64,000 bases of DNA from Pyrocephalus nanus (GCA_038380795.1 CM076259.1:61027938-61091937), one strand, 5' to 3'. Shown: positions 26,714-39,519, counted from the stretch's first letter. Notes: generated from the letters alone by a model not told the origin. Program-made: numbers and translations.

Positions 26714-29700
26714 ATTTGGCTCTGCACCAACTTTCTCCTTTGTCTTTTGCATGGCACTGCCCCAGCAGAACTCTTCTGTCAGGATTGTTCTTTGTAGAAT
26801 CTAACACGTTAGGAGCAAAAGTTTAATGAAAATATCAGATGCCTTGGACTTTACAGACTTGCCTTAGTATTGATTTACTGGTGTCTTTGGAACACAGAAC
26901 TCAGCTACCTGATGAGACAAATCAGAGATGCAGTTTGTTTACAGCCATAAAGCCGTTACCATTTATGTTCCCTATGTCTGTGTTTTGAAATTCACAGATG
27001 GAGTCTTATTATTTGAGTTCCTGGGGGTCCTGGGGATTCCCAGTTTGTAGCAGATCTGTTCATGTCAAATCATTATTAGCACCATGCTGTGGACTCTGAT
27101 GGGAACCAACTTTGGCAGTTTATCGATATTGTGAAACTAAGGAAAGATACCCTGCTGTCAAGCATCTTTCCTACAGAAAAACTCCAGGAGTCAACCATTT
27201 AAATTACCTGCTGGCTGCTTTCTCTTTCCATCACCTACATCTTTCAGAGGCTGCTTCTTGCTCTAGGGATCACTATCAGGTCCTCCTCCAGCCAAAGATG
27301 AATATTTGTAGTGACTCTTCAAGACTGCCTCTCCCACCACTGCAGCTCCAATATTTTCATTCAAGGTGGGCCTTCAAAACAAGATCTGTATGATTGCCTT
27401 GTGGCCACTGCATAAAACTAAAATGGATACAGGAATTAACATCACGGCCACTCTGTTTTGCAAAATAGCAGCTGGCTTTTAGAAAAAAAAAAAAACACAC
27501 ACGTGCATGCTTCAGATGGCAAGTGATGTAAGAATGTTTCTATGGGGATGTACCACTCATACCCTTTAGACTAACACTTATTTTGACTATGCTGCTTTCA
27601 CTTTATGCTGTTCTTTCCATTCGGTCGTTGGTCAGAGCTGCTGACAGATGGATTGATGTGTTTGTTCTCAAATTATCAGGAAGATCCCTCTGTGACTTTT
27701 TCTTGTTGAAAAAGATGGAAAGTAGAAGCAGAACAGGGTATTTTGGAAAAAAACAAGTGTAAAGTTGTGATGTACATTAGGTGTGCATTCTGACAGACAG
27801 TGTTCTCTTTAGTAAGAAGAAACTGTTTTGAACAAGTTCCTTTTCAGCTGAACTTGAGTTGACATGGTGAACACCATTAGAGCTGGCAGCAGAGTACAGA
27901 ACTGTCTACTAAGTTGACAGAACTGTCTGGAAGGAGCAGACCAGATTTCGTTTAGCTGATCCCATGCTTCCCTTCCCAAGTATTCTCAAAGGGAAACAAG
28001 CAGATAATGATTCATATTCCCTAGGCAGGGAGGGATTTGGGGACCCACCATAAAGCTCAAGGTTGTCATTGTTTGTAGCTAACATATGTGGGCAGCTGCT
28101 GGGCAAGGGACTGATGATGAAGATCTGTAGGGTGAATACCCCAATCTCCGCCTCCTGCACCAAGTGTACTGTGTCTGACCCCATATGGCTTACTGGCTGG
28201 GCAAAGGAAAAACATATGTAAACCCACAGACACCCAGATCCATCACAGCTCATGCAGAGATGAAATCCAGAAGACAAACATCAAAGATATTTTTGCTTTC
28301 CTAAAAAGAGGAAACATTATGGGATAATCATTCTGCTCTCTTCTAAGCTCCTGAGATACCAGGAACAACACACAATAAACTCTGACACTTTTAATAAACC
28401 AGAGCATTAATAATAGGCAGGGACCAAGCAAACTGCCTTTAAATTAAAATGCTGCAATGCTCCCAATAAATGCATGGTGAAGACCTTGCTGAAATACATA
28501 TGACATAGACATACACTCCTGCTCAGCGAAGAGTATCAAAGTAATAAATTAAAGATGCACCTCATGTTCTCCGCTACCTTCTTAATAAACTAAATCACTT
28601 TAAAGGTCCTTATTTGCAAGTCCTGTGACTGACCCGATAGCTTTATCCTGTCCTTTTCCCTTCCACCAGAAGCTACATCAAGCTTGAAAGTTAAGCTTTG
28701 GCAGAGAGATGCTGGCTCAGGCTTTGTAGCTGCTGAAAAGCCTCTTCTGAACAATGAAAATTTCTGCTAGGAAACTGTATCACTTATTCTTGGGTGGATG
28801 TTGAACTACTCATTGAATAGAAAGTCTTCGGAATTCCAGATTTATTTCTGAAATTAGAAGAAAAATAAAAGATTTGAGCTAGTTACAGCTCAGGTAGAGT
28901 TCCTTTTTTTTTTTTTCCCCTTGGCAAGAATACATCATGAGAAGGCGAATTTTTTACGTTCATGCTTTTTCTTTCCTACTAAATATCAAAAATCAGCATT
29001 TTTCCTTGATCTATAGATTCATAATTGAAAACTGGGGGGAGGGTGAACTTTTTCCATGTGCATTTCAGAATGCTTATAGTCTTCTATAAGTACTTTTTTA
29101 TTGCAAGAAGGATGCTAAGAAAAGTGACAAGTTGTCATCTGTGCTCAAAGCAACAGTGGAAACAATAGTTATAATACTTTATGCATGCTCTGCATCAGCA
29201 AAACACTGTGAAATATTTCATCATTATTACTTTTATTGCCCCAACAGTAGTAAGAAATAAGTTGCATTGTTATTGTTTTACCAAGTGCAGGGGGTTTACT
29301 CCTAGATTTCACTGGCTACTACGTAATTTAGATTAGATGCATTTTAGCCATTACATAAAGTACAGAAGGTACTGACAACAATGTATTCTTTTGTCAAGAA
29401 AATATCTGTCTTCTACTTGCAGATACATTACCCACTTGTCCCTTGTGTAAACTATGTGAGGCAAAGACAAGCACAAACACAGAAATTATGGACTAGGACA
29501 CATTTAGATGAATTACTGTTTGGAAACCTTCTTCCATCTTAAATTCAGAAGTGAATACAATAGTTGTAAGATTCCAAAGGGAAGCGAGAATGATGGAAGT
29601 TGAATTCATTTTAGCTTCATTATACAACCTTCAGACAGTTTCTGAAGAAAAACAAATCAATCAGCAAGCTGGAAGAGTAGGGGAATTATTATTTTTTTTA

Positions 29701-30719
29701 AAGTACAGAAAAGAGAATGAAGGCAAAATTGAAAGTAAAAGGCATTCCAAATATATTTTGAAGGATATATTTTAAAGTTGCCTTAGAAGTTTTTTCAAAG
29801 ATCAGGTAGAGAGAGAAAGCTGAAACTCTGCAAACAGAAATATGTGCATTTACAACCATTCAAAAAACAGATGCTGAGTAAGTGTCTGCAATAAGTTATT
29901 GGAAATTACTAATATTTCAACTGAGATGGGGGAAAATACAAAGAATAATATACAGAATGCTTCCTCCATTTTCCCTAATGCCCCAAACATGACATCTAGA
30001 AGACAATATAAGTATCTGTTGCCCTGTTAATAAAACAGCTTAAACACCAAAACTGAGAAAATTTAGCAAGCAAAATTATTCTACTTTGTGACTCAGTAGT
30101 AGACATTTCAAAGCATTAGTATGCAAACCAAAATAAAGCTTTGCAGTATTTGCTAGCACCTATTTATTCCCTCTAAATCTGTTAAATTCCTGCTAATGAC
30201 TACAATTTCTTTCCTTCTACTCAGCAGCTCGCTCCAGCAGGGTTCAAACACCAGCTATCAACTTTGTAGCCTGTCAGGATAAATTCATTTGTCACCTGCC
30301 CAGTAATTTTCATGTGGACTAGGAGTTAGCAGGAGTGAGAAACTTCTGTCAATTCCCATGGAGTTGTTCCTTCTTTCCTCTGTCCGCTGTTGATAACCTC
30401 TTTATTTTCTTAACCATTTTGTAGATACTTTACTCATTATATTCTTGTGCTGTGAAAAATGTCCGATTTGTGTTTCTAGTGTGATACAAAACATTTCAGA
30501 ATTTCAGAAATGCTTTATCCTAAAAAAAAACTCCTGATGCTAAGTGAGAGATCCTTATTAGGTCTCTAGGACTTTGTGACAGTCCTGGTATTATTTCACA
30601 CAGGTTCACAAGTGTGGAGTTACAGCAGAAAAAGAGTTAAAAGGGACAATCTGCATCATACTGTGAAGGTATACTATCTGCCCTGTCCACCCCTTGTACA
30701 GAACAGTAGGATCCAGAAC
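26714..30719. other. Unannotated noncoding stretch
   Basis: No gene or mobile element recognised. Simple tracts are A13 with a short CA run at 27483-27502 and T13 at 28904-28916. Open frames up to about 122 codons (27909-28277, minus) do not resemble a known protein. Confidence 0.55.
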
Positions 30720-31143
30720 TACTGACTTTTCCCAACCCCAGCCATCAACCAAGCCCGACACAGCCACTCATTACATCTCCACCAGTGGGACAGGGGAGAG
30801 AATCAGAAGGGTAAAAGCCAGACAGGAGAGCAAGGCCCCATCACACATAACAGTTACTTGGGGAGACAAAACACCACCACTCCAAACATCCTCCCTTTCT
30901 TCCTTCTTTCTCCCAGCTTTATATACTAAGCATGATGTCGTATGGAACATCTCTTTGGTCAGTTTGAATCACCTGTCCTGGTTGTGTCTCCTTCCCACCT
31001 TCCATGCCCCCCCAACTTCCTTGCCAGCATGGCAATACTAAGAGAAGAAAAGGCCTTGGCTCTTGTTCAGGACAAATCCAAAACGCACCTTCGTACCAGC
31101 CACTGCAAAGAAAATTAACTCTACCCCAGCCAAAACCTGCACA
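30720..31143 (-). mobile_element. Solo LTR, minus strand, TGTCCTGGTTTTGGCTGG-type avian ERV family
   Basis: On the minus strand the block starts TGTGCAGGTTTTGGCTGGGG, runs through GTAGAGTTAATTTTCTTTGC and a GACCAAAGAGATGTTCCATA segment into a TATATAAA box (30918-30925), and closes near a GGCTGGGGTTGGGAAAAGTC stretch that corresponds to the usual ...GGGGTTAAACCACGACA end. It is a relative of the LTRs at 53796-54328 and 57434-58011. No internal retroviral genes or second same-strand LTR lie within reach, so it is a solo LTR. The low-coordinate boundary is worn and may be off by about 5 bases. Confidence 0.85.
30918..30925 (-). promoter_or_regulatory. TATA box of the solo LTR
   Basis: TATATAAA on the minus strand, just downstream of the conserved ATCATGCTTAG segment in the U3 part of the LTR. 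This is the best preserved core promoter motif in the three related LTRs. Confidence 0.6.
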
Positions 31144-33797
31144 GCTGCTTACACTCCAAGCTGCTTAGAAGCTGCACAGCTACTTTTAGCACAGGCACAG
31201 AGAGACCAGCAGGACCTACTGAGAAACTGTGCCTTTCAGACTGGGCTTAGTAGCACACTAATACAGCAACATGGCTTGTGGGCATGTTGGCTAAGAAACA
31301 CATGCCAGCAAGGGACCATGCAAACATCATGTAGCCTAGAAGTATTGCAGGCTCATCATGTTTAGTGCTGTTTTCTGGCCTGTTGCTAAAAGCTTGGAAT
31401 TAGGTCATTGGCACTGAAAAACTATCAGGCTGGTAATACCAGCCTTGAGGAAGTCAGACTGATGAGCCATTTCCTATGAAGTTGTGAGCTTAGTTTGAGA
31501 AGCTTGAGATTTTCAAAAACTATAATGAACTTCTGGTTTCCAGCCTTTTCACTAACTGCTAGGCTTTGTAATAAAGCAAGTTATATGATTGTAAGCCTCC
31601 TCCCAGGACCTTTTTACTGTTGCTTGTTAACATCTCAGACCCAGGACATAGCAACACAGTGGGCTGTAAGAGATGACGTACTTTATTTTGCTAGATTGAA
31701 AATACAGAGGACTTGTGAGGATCTGCCGTGTTGTTCTATCTTTCATACCAGCCCCAGGGGTTGATCAGTTCACTAGATTTCATTTGACTTCAGCTACAAA
31801 GGGTAAGATTCCACTATCCAACTTTGTGACAGTTAGACCCTCTCTAGTGAGAGTCAATTTTGAATGTGTGTCACCACTGCTGACCAGGAGGGTACCCCGG
31901 GGAGACCAGCCTCCTGCATTAGCCCTCATTAAGGTACATTAGGTTCTGCAGGATGGGTCTGGGCTTCTGTGTTTACAAGTGTGTTTAAGAAGGGAGGAGG
32001 CTCTTCCCAGCTCTCCCAAAATGACAGGCTTCACATGAAACCAAATCCTAAAGTAATTCCCTAAGTCTCCCAACAAAACATACATATTGAACACATTCTT
32101 TTCTCACTTCCCTAACATCAAGTGTAGGTATTGCCAATACATCTACTTCACTAAAAAATTCACATCAGTATTCTCTGATTAGAAATATGTTTCCGCACAT
32201 GCTGAAGAGTTTTCCTGGATGGGATCTTCTAATTTAAAAAAATGTCTTTGACCTCAGTTGAAGTGCAAGCAAGAACTTTAAGACTGTCTCACAGAGACTG
32301 CTGGAAAGATTCTGTGGTTTCCTAGGAGAGCACAGGATTTTCCATTCAGCAGAAGCTGCATTATAGCAAACTTGTGTGTCCTTACAATCTAAAGGTAGTT
32401 CTGCACTAAAAAGGTTTGTCCAAAATCAAAGTATCAAGAAGTATAGACAGTATAGATGATTTTAAGTTACTCCTTGGAAAAACATTTTCATTGGTGATTT
32501 TGACACTGTCTAAACCAAGCATTTACTGGAGTTCAGTTACAGATGGATTCTCTACCTATTCCATAAGTAGTTCAATGAAAACCCATAAAAATCCACATTA
32601 AAGTAAAAGGCAATCTTTTTTTCATCACACCTTCAGGTCTTAACTTTGTTTTGCTCTGCTCTCTGAACTCACTGTATTCAATATTTCTCTAATATGTATT
32701 CACACAGCAGGTTGTCCATCAAAATGATTAATGATACAGAAGAGTGTATATAACCAAGTGTTAATTTTCTATACTTCAAAAATACCTTGTAAAGGACTCA
32801 GTTCAAAGTCCTGCTATTGGCAAAGGGAGCATTTCTACTTTAACCACTGAACATTAAACTGATCTCTTGGTTTATTGGTCTGGAGACAGACCCACAGCCA
32901 GTGTGGAAAAGTGCAGGTTGCTTTAAGACATCTTCACACATAAAATTCACAAAAAGTTTTCCTTTAGGAATGACCTGTTGATTAAAATGTACAAAGCCAA
33001 CATTCAGCCTCTCAGTCCTAGTCCTGTATAGGAGGAAAGGACACAAAATTTTCATCAACAGGTCATAGGATTGCAACCTTAATGCAGAAAGCACCATATG
33101 ATGACAAGGATCAAAGGGAATACCCACTGATTTATCTTATTGATCTAAATCACCTCCTACCCTAAAATGAAATACAGTGTAAGTTTAAAGCAGGTCAAGT
33201 TCACATTCTCTGCTCATAAATCCAGGACACATGTTAAGAGATTTTATGGCTGTTCACAGATAACCTCAAAGAAAAGAAACTCATTTCTTTTTACTTTTAC
33301 CTTGCACAGTGTTATTAAGACATCTCAGATTTATGAGCTTGCAATTCATCACCCTCAAAACTGATTTCCTCTGCTGCTTGACAACAATATTCACAAGGCT
33401 TCTCTGAACCAACGTGTAAAAAATTATACCCCAGGGTACTGAACTTTGGCTTGATCTCAAGGTTATTGAGCCCAAGTTCTGGCATCATTTAGGGCAAGAG
33501 TTAGTCCTACTCCCAGGCAGCGGAGAAGACCACTGCATGAGGCTTCATGCTAGGAAAGACTGCAGTTTCAGGTAAGCTGTTGTCATCAAACACTAGCCTC
33601 AAGCTTTAACAACTTGAAAACCAACTCTGTCAATATTACCTTTGAATTATTACTTTCTATCCTGATCATTATGTATCTGGGGTATCCCTGCGTATCACCA
33701 AAGGAATTGAAAATTATTTTAAATTTTCAAAAGGTACAAAGTGATGCAGTTCAGCACAGGATGTGAGAGTGTACCAGATAAGGAATATATTTCTCCA
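31144..33797. other. Unannotated stretch next to an LTR
   Basis: No gene recognised. 31144-31930 has a somewhat different texture (more G/C, a GTACCCCGGGG site at about 31892, an AATAAA near 31570) and could be an old unrecognised retroelement, but no diagnostic ends were seen. The rest is ordinary AT-rich sequence. Confidence 0.45.
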
Positions 33798-33919
33798 GCT
33801 AGCAACAGACAATACCAGTTTACTGATGGCACTTTTTTATCAATTTCTGACTGTCTTTGCTAGCAACAGACAATACCAGTTTGCTGATGGCACTTTTTTA
33901 TCAATTTCTGACTGTCTTT
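33798..33919 (+). repeat. Tandem duplication, two 61-bp copies
   Basis: Copy 1 (33798-33858) and copy 2 (33859-33919) both begin GCTAGCAACAGACAATACC and end ATTTCTGACTGTCTTT. They differ at one base (A at 33821 versus G at 33882). The copies are directly abutting with no spacer, as expected of a recent slippage or unequal-exchange event. No coding sequence is involved. Confidence 0.97.
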
Positions 33920-34589
33920 AGCTGAGGATATCCACAAGGATTGGTTTCTGTGATAAAAAGTTGCTTCCTTCTATACAGCCCAATTGCAGTCACTTAATTT
34001 AAAAACCAAGCAAGAAAACTGTGGCTGTTAAAATACAGATTTTTGTGTAGTCAATGCAATTACTCTCTTAGAGATTGTGCCAGTTTTGAGACAGACAGGG
34101 CACACTTTGCGGATGACTTTGTGCATCCATATAGCAGCTGTATTGCGACATTGTGCATCAAGGTCTTCACCTGCAGGCATCTTCTCCTGCTCAGTCCATC
34201 AGTCCAGGTGTGACAAGACAGTAGTTAACATATCTTTGAAAATCTTCTCAAGAAAGAATCCCCATGAGGGAATGTTAATCAATAAAATAATTCAAAAACA
34301 GGGCTATGCAATGCTCTGTAAGTTGATTTACTCTACACCTTCCTCTGATCCCACATACACATAAGTAGTCCCCAGGAAAACCTCTCTAATAGGCACTGGT
34401 CTGAGCCATCTGTAATACTGTCCAAAGACAATGATCCAATAAATTTCCAAAGTGACCTCTTCTAGTTCAAATTGGAATCTATTTTTTTGCTAGGTAAGCT
34501 GGTTAAATCCTATCCTACCACCCAGTTAAAGAGAAGAACGATCACCACTCTAATATCAATCAGTTTAATAACTGTAAAAGATTGTAATT
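33920..34589. other. Unannotated stretch; possible 3' remnant of an old CR1
   Basis: No gene recognised. 34395-34465 shows weak similarity, read on the minus strand, to the 3' region of L3/CR1 elements, and might be the lost 3' part of the element that follows. I do not extend the element over it. Confidence 0.4.
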
Positions 34590-35420
34590 TCTGCTCACTA
34601 ATCTTCTTTTCTGGAAAAAGGACATTTACTACAGACTTTTCTTATATAAACCAAAGTTTTTATCATTCTTGTTCTTATTTTCTGTATGTCTCCTACATAT
34701 TCTCATTCTACTTTACAGATCAGTACCAGTATTCCAACTGAGGTCTCACCAGCACAGTGAAGAGATATACATTTATTTTCATGTGCTTTGCACATTACAC
34801 TTTTTTTATAATATATTCCCAGAAAGGATCCAGCTGGTACTCCACTCCAACTCTGAAATGCTTTTTCACAGTGCATCTGCACTGGCAGATATTTCTCTTT
34901 TGATAGATGACTTTTACTTTCTTCTTTCTTAACCACAGTTCGTTGTTCTTTCCTTGGTTGAACTCCATCTTGTTGATTTTGGATCACTTCTCCAAAACAT
35001 CTAGATTATTTAAAACTAAAATCTGGCCCACCAAAGTACTTTCAATTCTTACCAATTTTGTTTAATTTAAAAAGATTATAGGCATTTGTCAAATTCCGGT
35101 CTCCAAGTCATTAATGTCTATACGGGGTAAAACGGATAGACCTTTGCAAGACTCAGATTAAAATGCTAATTTAAGATGGAATAATTCTCAACAGTTTCTA
35201 GAGCAATTTTTATGCAATTATTCACCCAACTCATCGGTATTTCAACTGGATCGTAGTTCTCTAACTTGCTTATGCAAGACAATGCCAAAAGCTGTACTCA
35301 GGCCAAAATATATCACACCTTTTAATTCTCCTTAGTCAGCCACATAGATGGTTTAACAGGACTTGTTCTTAACTAATTCATATCACCTGACACACATCAC
35401 CAAATTATTCTCTGTTTGGG
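34590..35420 (-). mobile_element. Ancient CR1/L3-like LINE fragment, minus strand
   Basis: The plus strand reads as the complement of an old CR1 ORF2. Landmarks are CAGTATTCCAACTGAGGTCT (about 34728), GTTGAACTCCATCTTGTTGA (about 34958), CTCCAAGTCATTAATG (about 35101), GGCCAAAATATATCACACC (about 35302) and GGACTTGTTCTTAACTAATT (about 35359). These follow the order known from reptile-type CR1: reverse-transcriptase core, then the downstream segment. Substitutions and deletions are many and no frame stays open, so the copy is much older than the tail-bearing CR1s in this window. The typical 3' tail is missing or unrecognisable. Confidence 0.8.
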
Positions 35421-35445
35421 CCTTTAAACTATTTATTTAGATATG

Positions 35446-35552
35446 GTGCTTAGGGACAGGGCTTAGTGGTGGCCTTGGCAGTGCCAGGTTAATGGAGGAA
35501 AAGACCTCTAAGATCTTAGAGGTCTTTTGCAACTTAAATGATACAGTGATTC
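35446..35552 (+). mobile_element. Short CR1 3' tail, plus strand
   Basis: The stretch GGCTTAGTGGTGGCCTTGGC, a GCCAGGTTAATGG segment and GAGGTCTTTTGCAACTTAAA match the last 100 bases of the CR1 subfamily also seen at 48512-49121. The octamer tail is worn (ATGATACAGTGATTC). A perfect 30-bp palindrome sits inside it. Confidence 0.82.
35499..35528. repeat. Perfect 30-bp palindrome
   Basis: AAAAGACCTCTAAGA is followed immediately by its exact reverse complement TCTTAGAGGTCTTTT. It has no spacer and its centre is AGATCT. It lies where CR1 normally reads GATGATCTTAGAGGTCTTTT, so the right arm is the CR1 sequence and the left arm appears to be a change that mirrors it. Confidence 0.97.
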
Positions 35553-36763
35553 ACGAGATCCTCCTTTTTCTCCTTCTTGGTGACCTGTGTGATATCCTTC
35601 CTCCGCCCTCTGGACCTACTTTTGCCAGGATCTCTGGGATGTGCTTGCAAGTGGATCAGAGACTGTTGCAATTCCTCCCCAGGTACCCACGGGAAGGTTC
35701 CTTTGGGGCCAACCAGCCAAAATGCCTCCAATTTACTTAAATATAAATATTCTTTATCATGATCTTTTCTTTTTCTGAGTAAACCTAATGCTTATATCCT
35801 TATGTTATAACTCATTATATTAAGTACCCACTCACAGTTAACCTTTTTGATGAAACTGTAGCAAAAAAAAAAAAAAAAGGAATTGAGAGCATTAGCCTGC
35901 TCTATGCTGTGTCACCTTCTATGCTTGTCTTTTTCCTTCTGCATTCATACGGCCTTTTCTTGATGCCTTTCACAAACCTCAACATCTGGAACATGTTTTG
36001 TACAACAGCCTTTCTGTGTTCTTTACCCGAGGACAACAACTAAGCAGAGATAACAATCAATATTTGGGCAAGGAAATGGACATATTTGAGAACTTCATCT
36101 CAAATGGGCATCTGTGTAAGTACTGCTTTCCTTCAATAACTATTGTTTTCCAGTAAAGTTGCCTGGTTTCCACACCCATACAAAGGGTATGATGTTTTCA
36201 GCACTAATCTGGATACAGTCTGCTGCTGCTGAACCTGTGTTAGATAGCTGTTAAAGCACAGTTAAAGCAGAAAAAAATGCCCTAAATTCAGCTTTCCATG
36301 TAAATTCATGTGGGCACAAATGAAGCTGCATAGGCTCATTTTTTAAAAAAATAACCTTTACCATAAGCTAACAGTAATTATAGCAATAAAGCCATTCCTT
36401 CCGGTCAGCCAGAATACACATCTAAAATAGCAAAGGAAAAACATTACTGGCATAGGGTATATTAATATAATTAGCATTTTCAGGCCAAGCCTATTATCTC
36501 TGCAGTTCATCCTGTCAGTCTTAAAAAATTGTAAATCCTATCTTCTTTAAATCATGCATTATGCAGTGGTTATGTAAGATTTAAGCACCTAAAGTTTCGC
36601 TGATCAACAAATCTTGGGGACTAGTATTAGTCAAACATTTTTTTGTAGAATATTTTTTGGAGTGATAAAAATGCTTTGACAAAATAGAACCTTTCTGTAG
36701 GCACATATCACTTGCAGGGAAATTTCATTTGGGAAAAAAAAAAAAAAGGGAAAAAGAAAGAAA
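35553..36763. other. Unannotated stretch with A tracts
   Basis: No gene recognised. A16 at 35863-35878 and A14 at 36734-36747. 36340-36520 is AT-rich. Otherwise nothing. Confidence 0.55.
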
Positions 36764-36920
36764 TCATAGAATCATAGAATGGTAAGAGGTTGAATGGACC
36801 TTAAGGATTATCTATTTCCAACTTCTCCTGCCATTGGCAGGGATACCTCCCACTAGATCAGGTTGCTCAAGGCCTTATCCAAGCTGGCCTTGAATGCTGC
36901 CAGTTAGCTTCCCTGGAGAC
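36764..36920 (-). mobile_element. CR1 LINE 3' end, minus strand
   Basis: Begins with the reversed tail TCATAGAATCATAGAATGGT, followed by GAATGGACCTTAAGGATTAT and the CTCCCACTAGATCAGGTTGC segment. An A-rich/GAAA run (36734-36763) lies directly before the tail. Similarity fades after about 36905. It is noncoding 3' UTR only. Confidence 0.93.
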
Positions 36921-39519
36921 TCCCTTCAAAAGGTTGCTAACCTTCAGGACATTCTGCCAATCTAGTTTGTTCAGTCCTTTTCAAATCACCAGGTCCGAAT
37001 TTTCAGCTTGAAATTATATTTGGGTTTGCAATATCAAGGTATTAAAAGCAAAAGTTACTCAAAACATTTTAATGTTACCACTAAACTGAAACAGGCAGAT
37101 TTCCAAATATTTCTTAATTATTTTTGTTAGAAGTGTCAAAAACTGATAGCTTTAGTTAAAAACAAATTTTAGCATTTTGAAAACTCCTGCAAAAAGGACA
37201 ATCTGGTTCTCTCCTACTCTTCAGTGGGACTGCTTTAAATAGTATTTCAGTAAAAATACATTAAAAAGTCATTCAAGAACTCCAAAGTTCAATGTCCTCA
37301 GCTGAACAGTAGCTTCTCACTTCTGACACACCTCTTGTGTCACATTCTACTTGCAGTTTTGTCAGTGACAACAAAAACTGGCTTTGGGACTCGGCCCTCA
37401 AAGGATCTTTGTTTTCAGTTGGGAATTTTGGGAAAAAAAAGTCAGTTTTTCTTCATTTGTGTTGAGTCAGATTCTATCTTCACACACCTAGGAAAATTAG
37501 TTGCTAAATATATTTTAATTCTTACATTAAAATTGTTTAATTATTTTAATTTAATGTAATTATTAATATTATCCTAATTATCCCTTGTCCTTTGAACTAG
37601 AGTCCATCTTCAAACACCTTTTGCTTCCTCCAAAGAGGACTGGATTTTCAGCCACCAATGAAGAAAAGAGCTCTGAAAAAAAATTACACAGGAATGGATT
37701 TACCCTGGGCTTGCAACACACAAAGGAGTGGAATGTCCTACATTTGCAAGACACCATGTCCAGATTTGTAGACAAGAGAAAAACATTAATTTATTGTAAT
37801 AACAGTTAAATCCATATTTTCACAATAGGAAATGGAATTACAAGTGTAAGTAAGTGCCTAAAATAGAATATGGTTCTCTAGATCTCATTTAACAGCAATG
37901 TATTTCTTTGATCACTTCAGCTTCTTAAGTAGTTTACAAAACAAACAATGCAGAGCCTGTTCCCCAGTCCACCTCATGGGCAAGTGCCTCTAGACCCTTG
38001 CCAGCACATCTCTCTTTTTGCTTTTGCTGCTAAGACCAGCATGAAGTCAAAGACATGGACTTATTCTCTCTCACATATGTCAAAATGGCTTTGACTAGTC
38101 TCTCTAAGATGCTTTTCACCCTTGTGGAGCTTGGTCATCTGCAATCAGCCTTCAGAATGCCGATTGCAAACTGTAAGAAACAAGACACTACCTCATACGA
38201 CCCTTAGCCTCATTCTTGGGCCCTTCTCTATCTTTCTAGAATTTTTATTTGCATTCTTGCATAACTTCTACTTTTAAGACTTTTTTTCTTCTATTCATAA
38301 TATGCTTAAGAAACTACATATAACTTGTTATATCCAAAATATTTTTCTCCTATTGGTTCAACTGCACACTGTCTATACATGCCTTGTTAATTAAGCTGGG
38401 ACAGATCTGGCATTAAGAATGTTTTTATCAAAGCATTTCCCCCACTATTTTAAGGATTCCGCTATTGTGTCTTTCCAAGTCCATATTCTTAATATGGGGT
38501 TTTCCAGCAGCAGCTGGTCTGACTGGGGGCTGAACAAGCTGTATATGAATATATGAACACACCCATATTCTTATTCCCTCACACTTTCACTCACAGCAGG
38601 AGCCTTAGACACTCAAATGACAACTTGCACCTGCAATTATCTGTCTTTCACATGCAGTGGGAAGACATGCATAACTCATGAGGCTTGAACAGCAATACAA
38701 AGTACCTATGGGTACTTCATTTGCCCTATATTTGTTTGAGAGATTCTTTTCAGATTTATTCATCAACTTATTTACCAGTGCATTGCAGTTTAAGCTAAAT
38801 TTTCCTGAAGTGTGCTATTAAATATTTCCAAAACAGACCTTATTCTTGTTTCTTTAAATAATTCTATTTGAAAGAAAGAACACTGGCTTTCATTTTCACA
38901 AAAAATCTGAAATATATAAAAACTAAAATAAAAACCTGACTAACAGCTATTTTTAAAGGGCAAAGATTAAAGCACAACTTTTATTTCCTGTTTCAAGTGG
39001 GTGGAATTAATTTTTCCTCTGAAATGTTTTCCATTCAGACACTCGCAAAATATATTTAATGCTATTGTAATTACAAATTGGTTCATTTCCATAGTGCCAC
39101 TATTGACACACATTTATGACACCTGCATAAGAAAAAAAAAATGCGATTTTAAATAAGCTGTTACAGTTTAAGTCTGAATAAAAAACAAGGCAGGTAACAA
39201 ATATACTGAACTGTTAAAGATAAAATATGCAATTACTGCAAATTTAGCAAGAAAATATTTCACAGTATTTATTTGAGATTCTAACGACTGCTTAAACAAC
39301 CTGTACTGAGCACTGGGTTTTTTTCATTTCTGCTCCAATGCAATTATGTTGCTGACTGCCAGATGTTAGTGAATCACCAGCAGTGGGTTCAGAAGTTCAG
39401 ACTTCCCCAGTCAAGTGGCTTGCCCAAGCTGCTCATAGTGCATGTGCTCTCAACAGCAGGGGCTCCACCAAAGCAAACAGTAAGGTGGAAGCATCACTTC
39501 TCAGATTTAGCTGATCTTG
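36921..39519. other. Unannotated stretch with AT-rich blocks
   Basis: No gene recognised. 37500-37585 is almost pure A/T with several TTAAT/ATTAAT motifs. 38990-39290 is AT-rich and has the look of conserved noncoding DNA, without proof. Other frames are closed. Confidence 0.5.

Noticed and set aside
30225..30260. GGGTTCAAACACC resembling a tRNA B box
   Set aside because: No A box or acceptor stem can be built around it.
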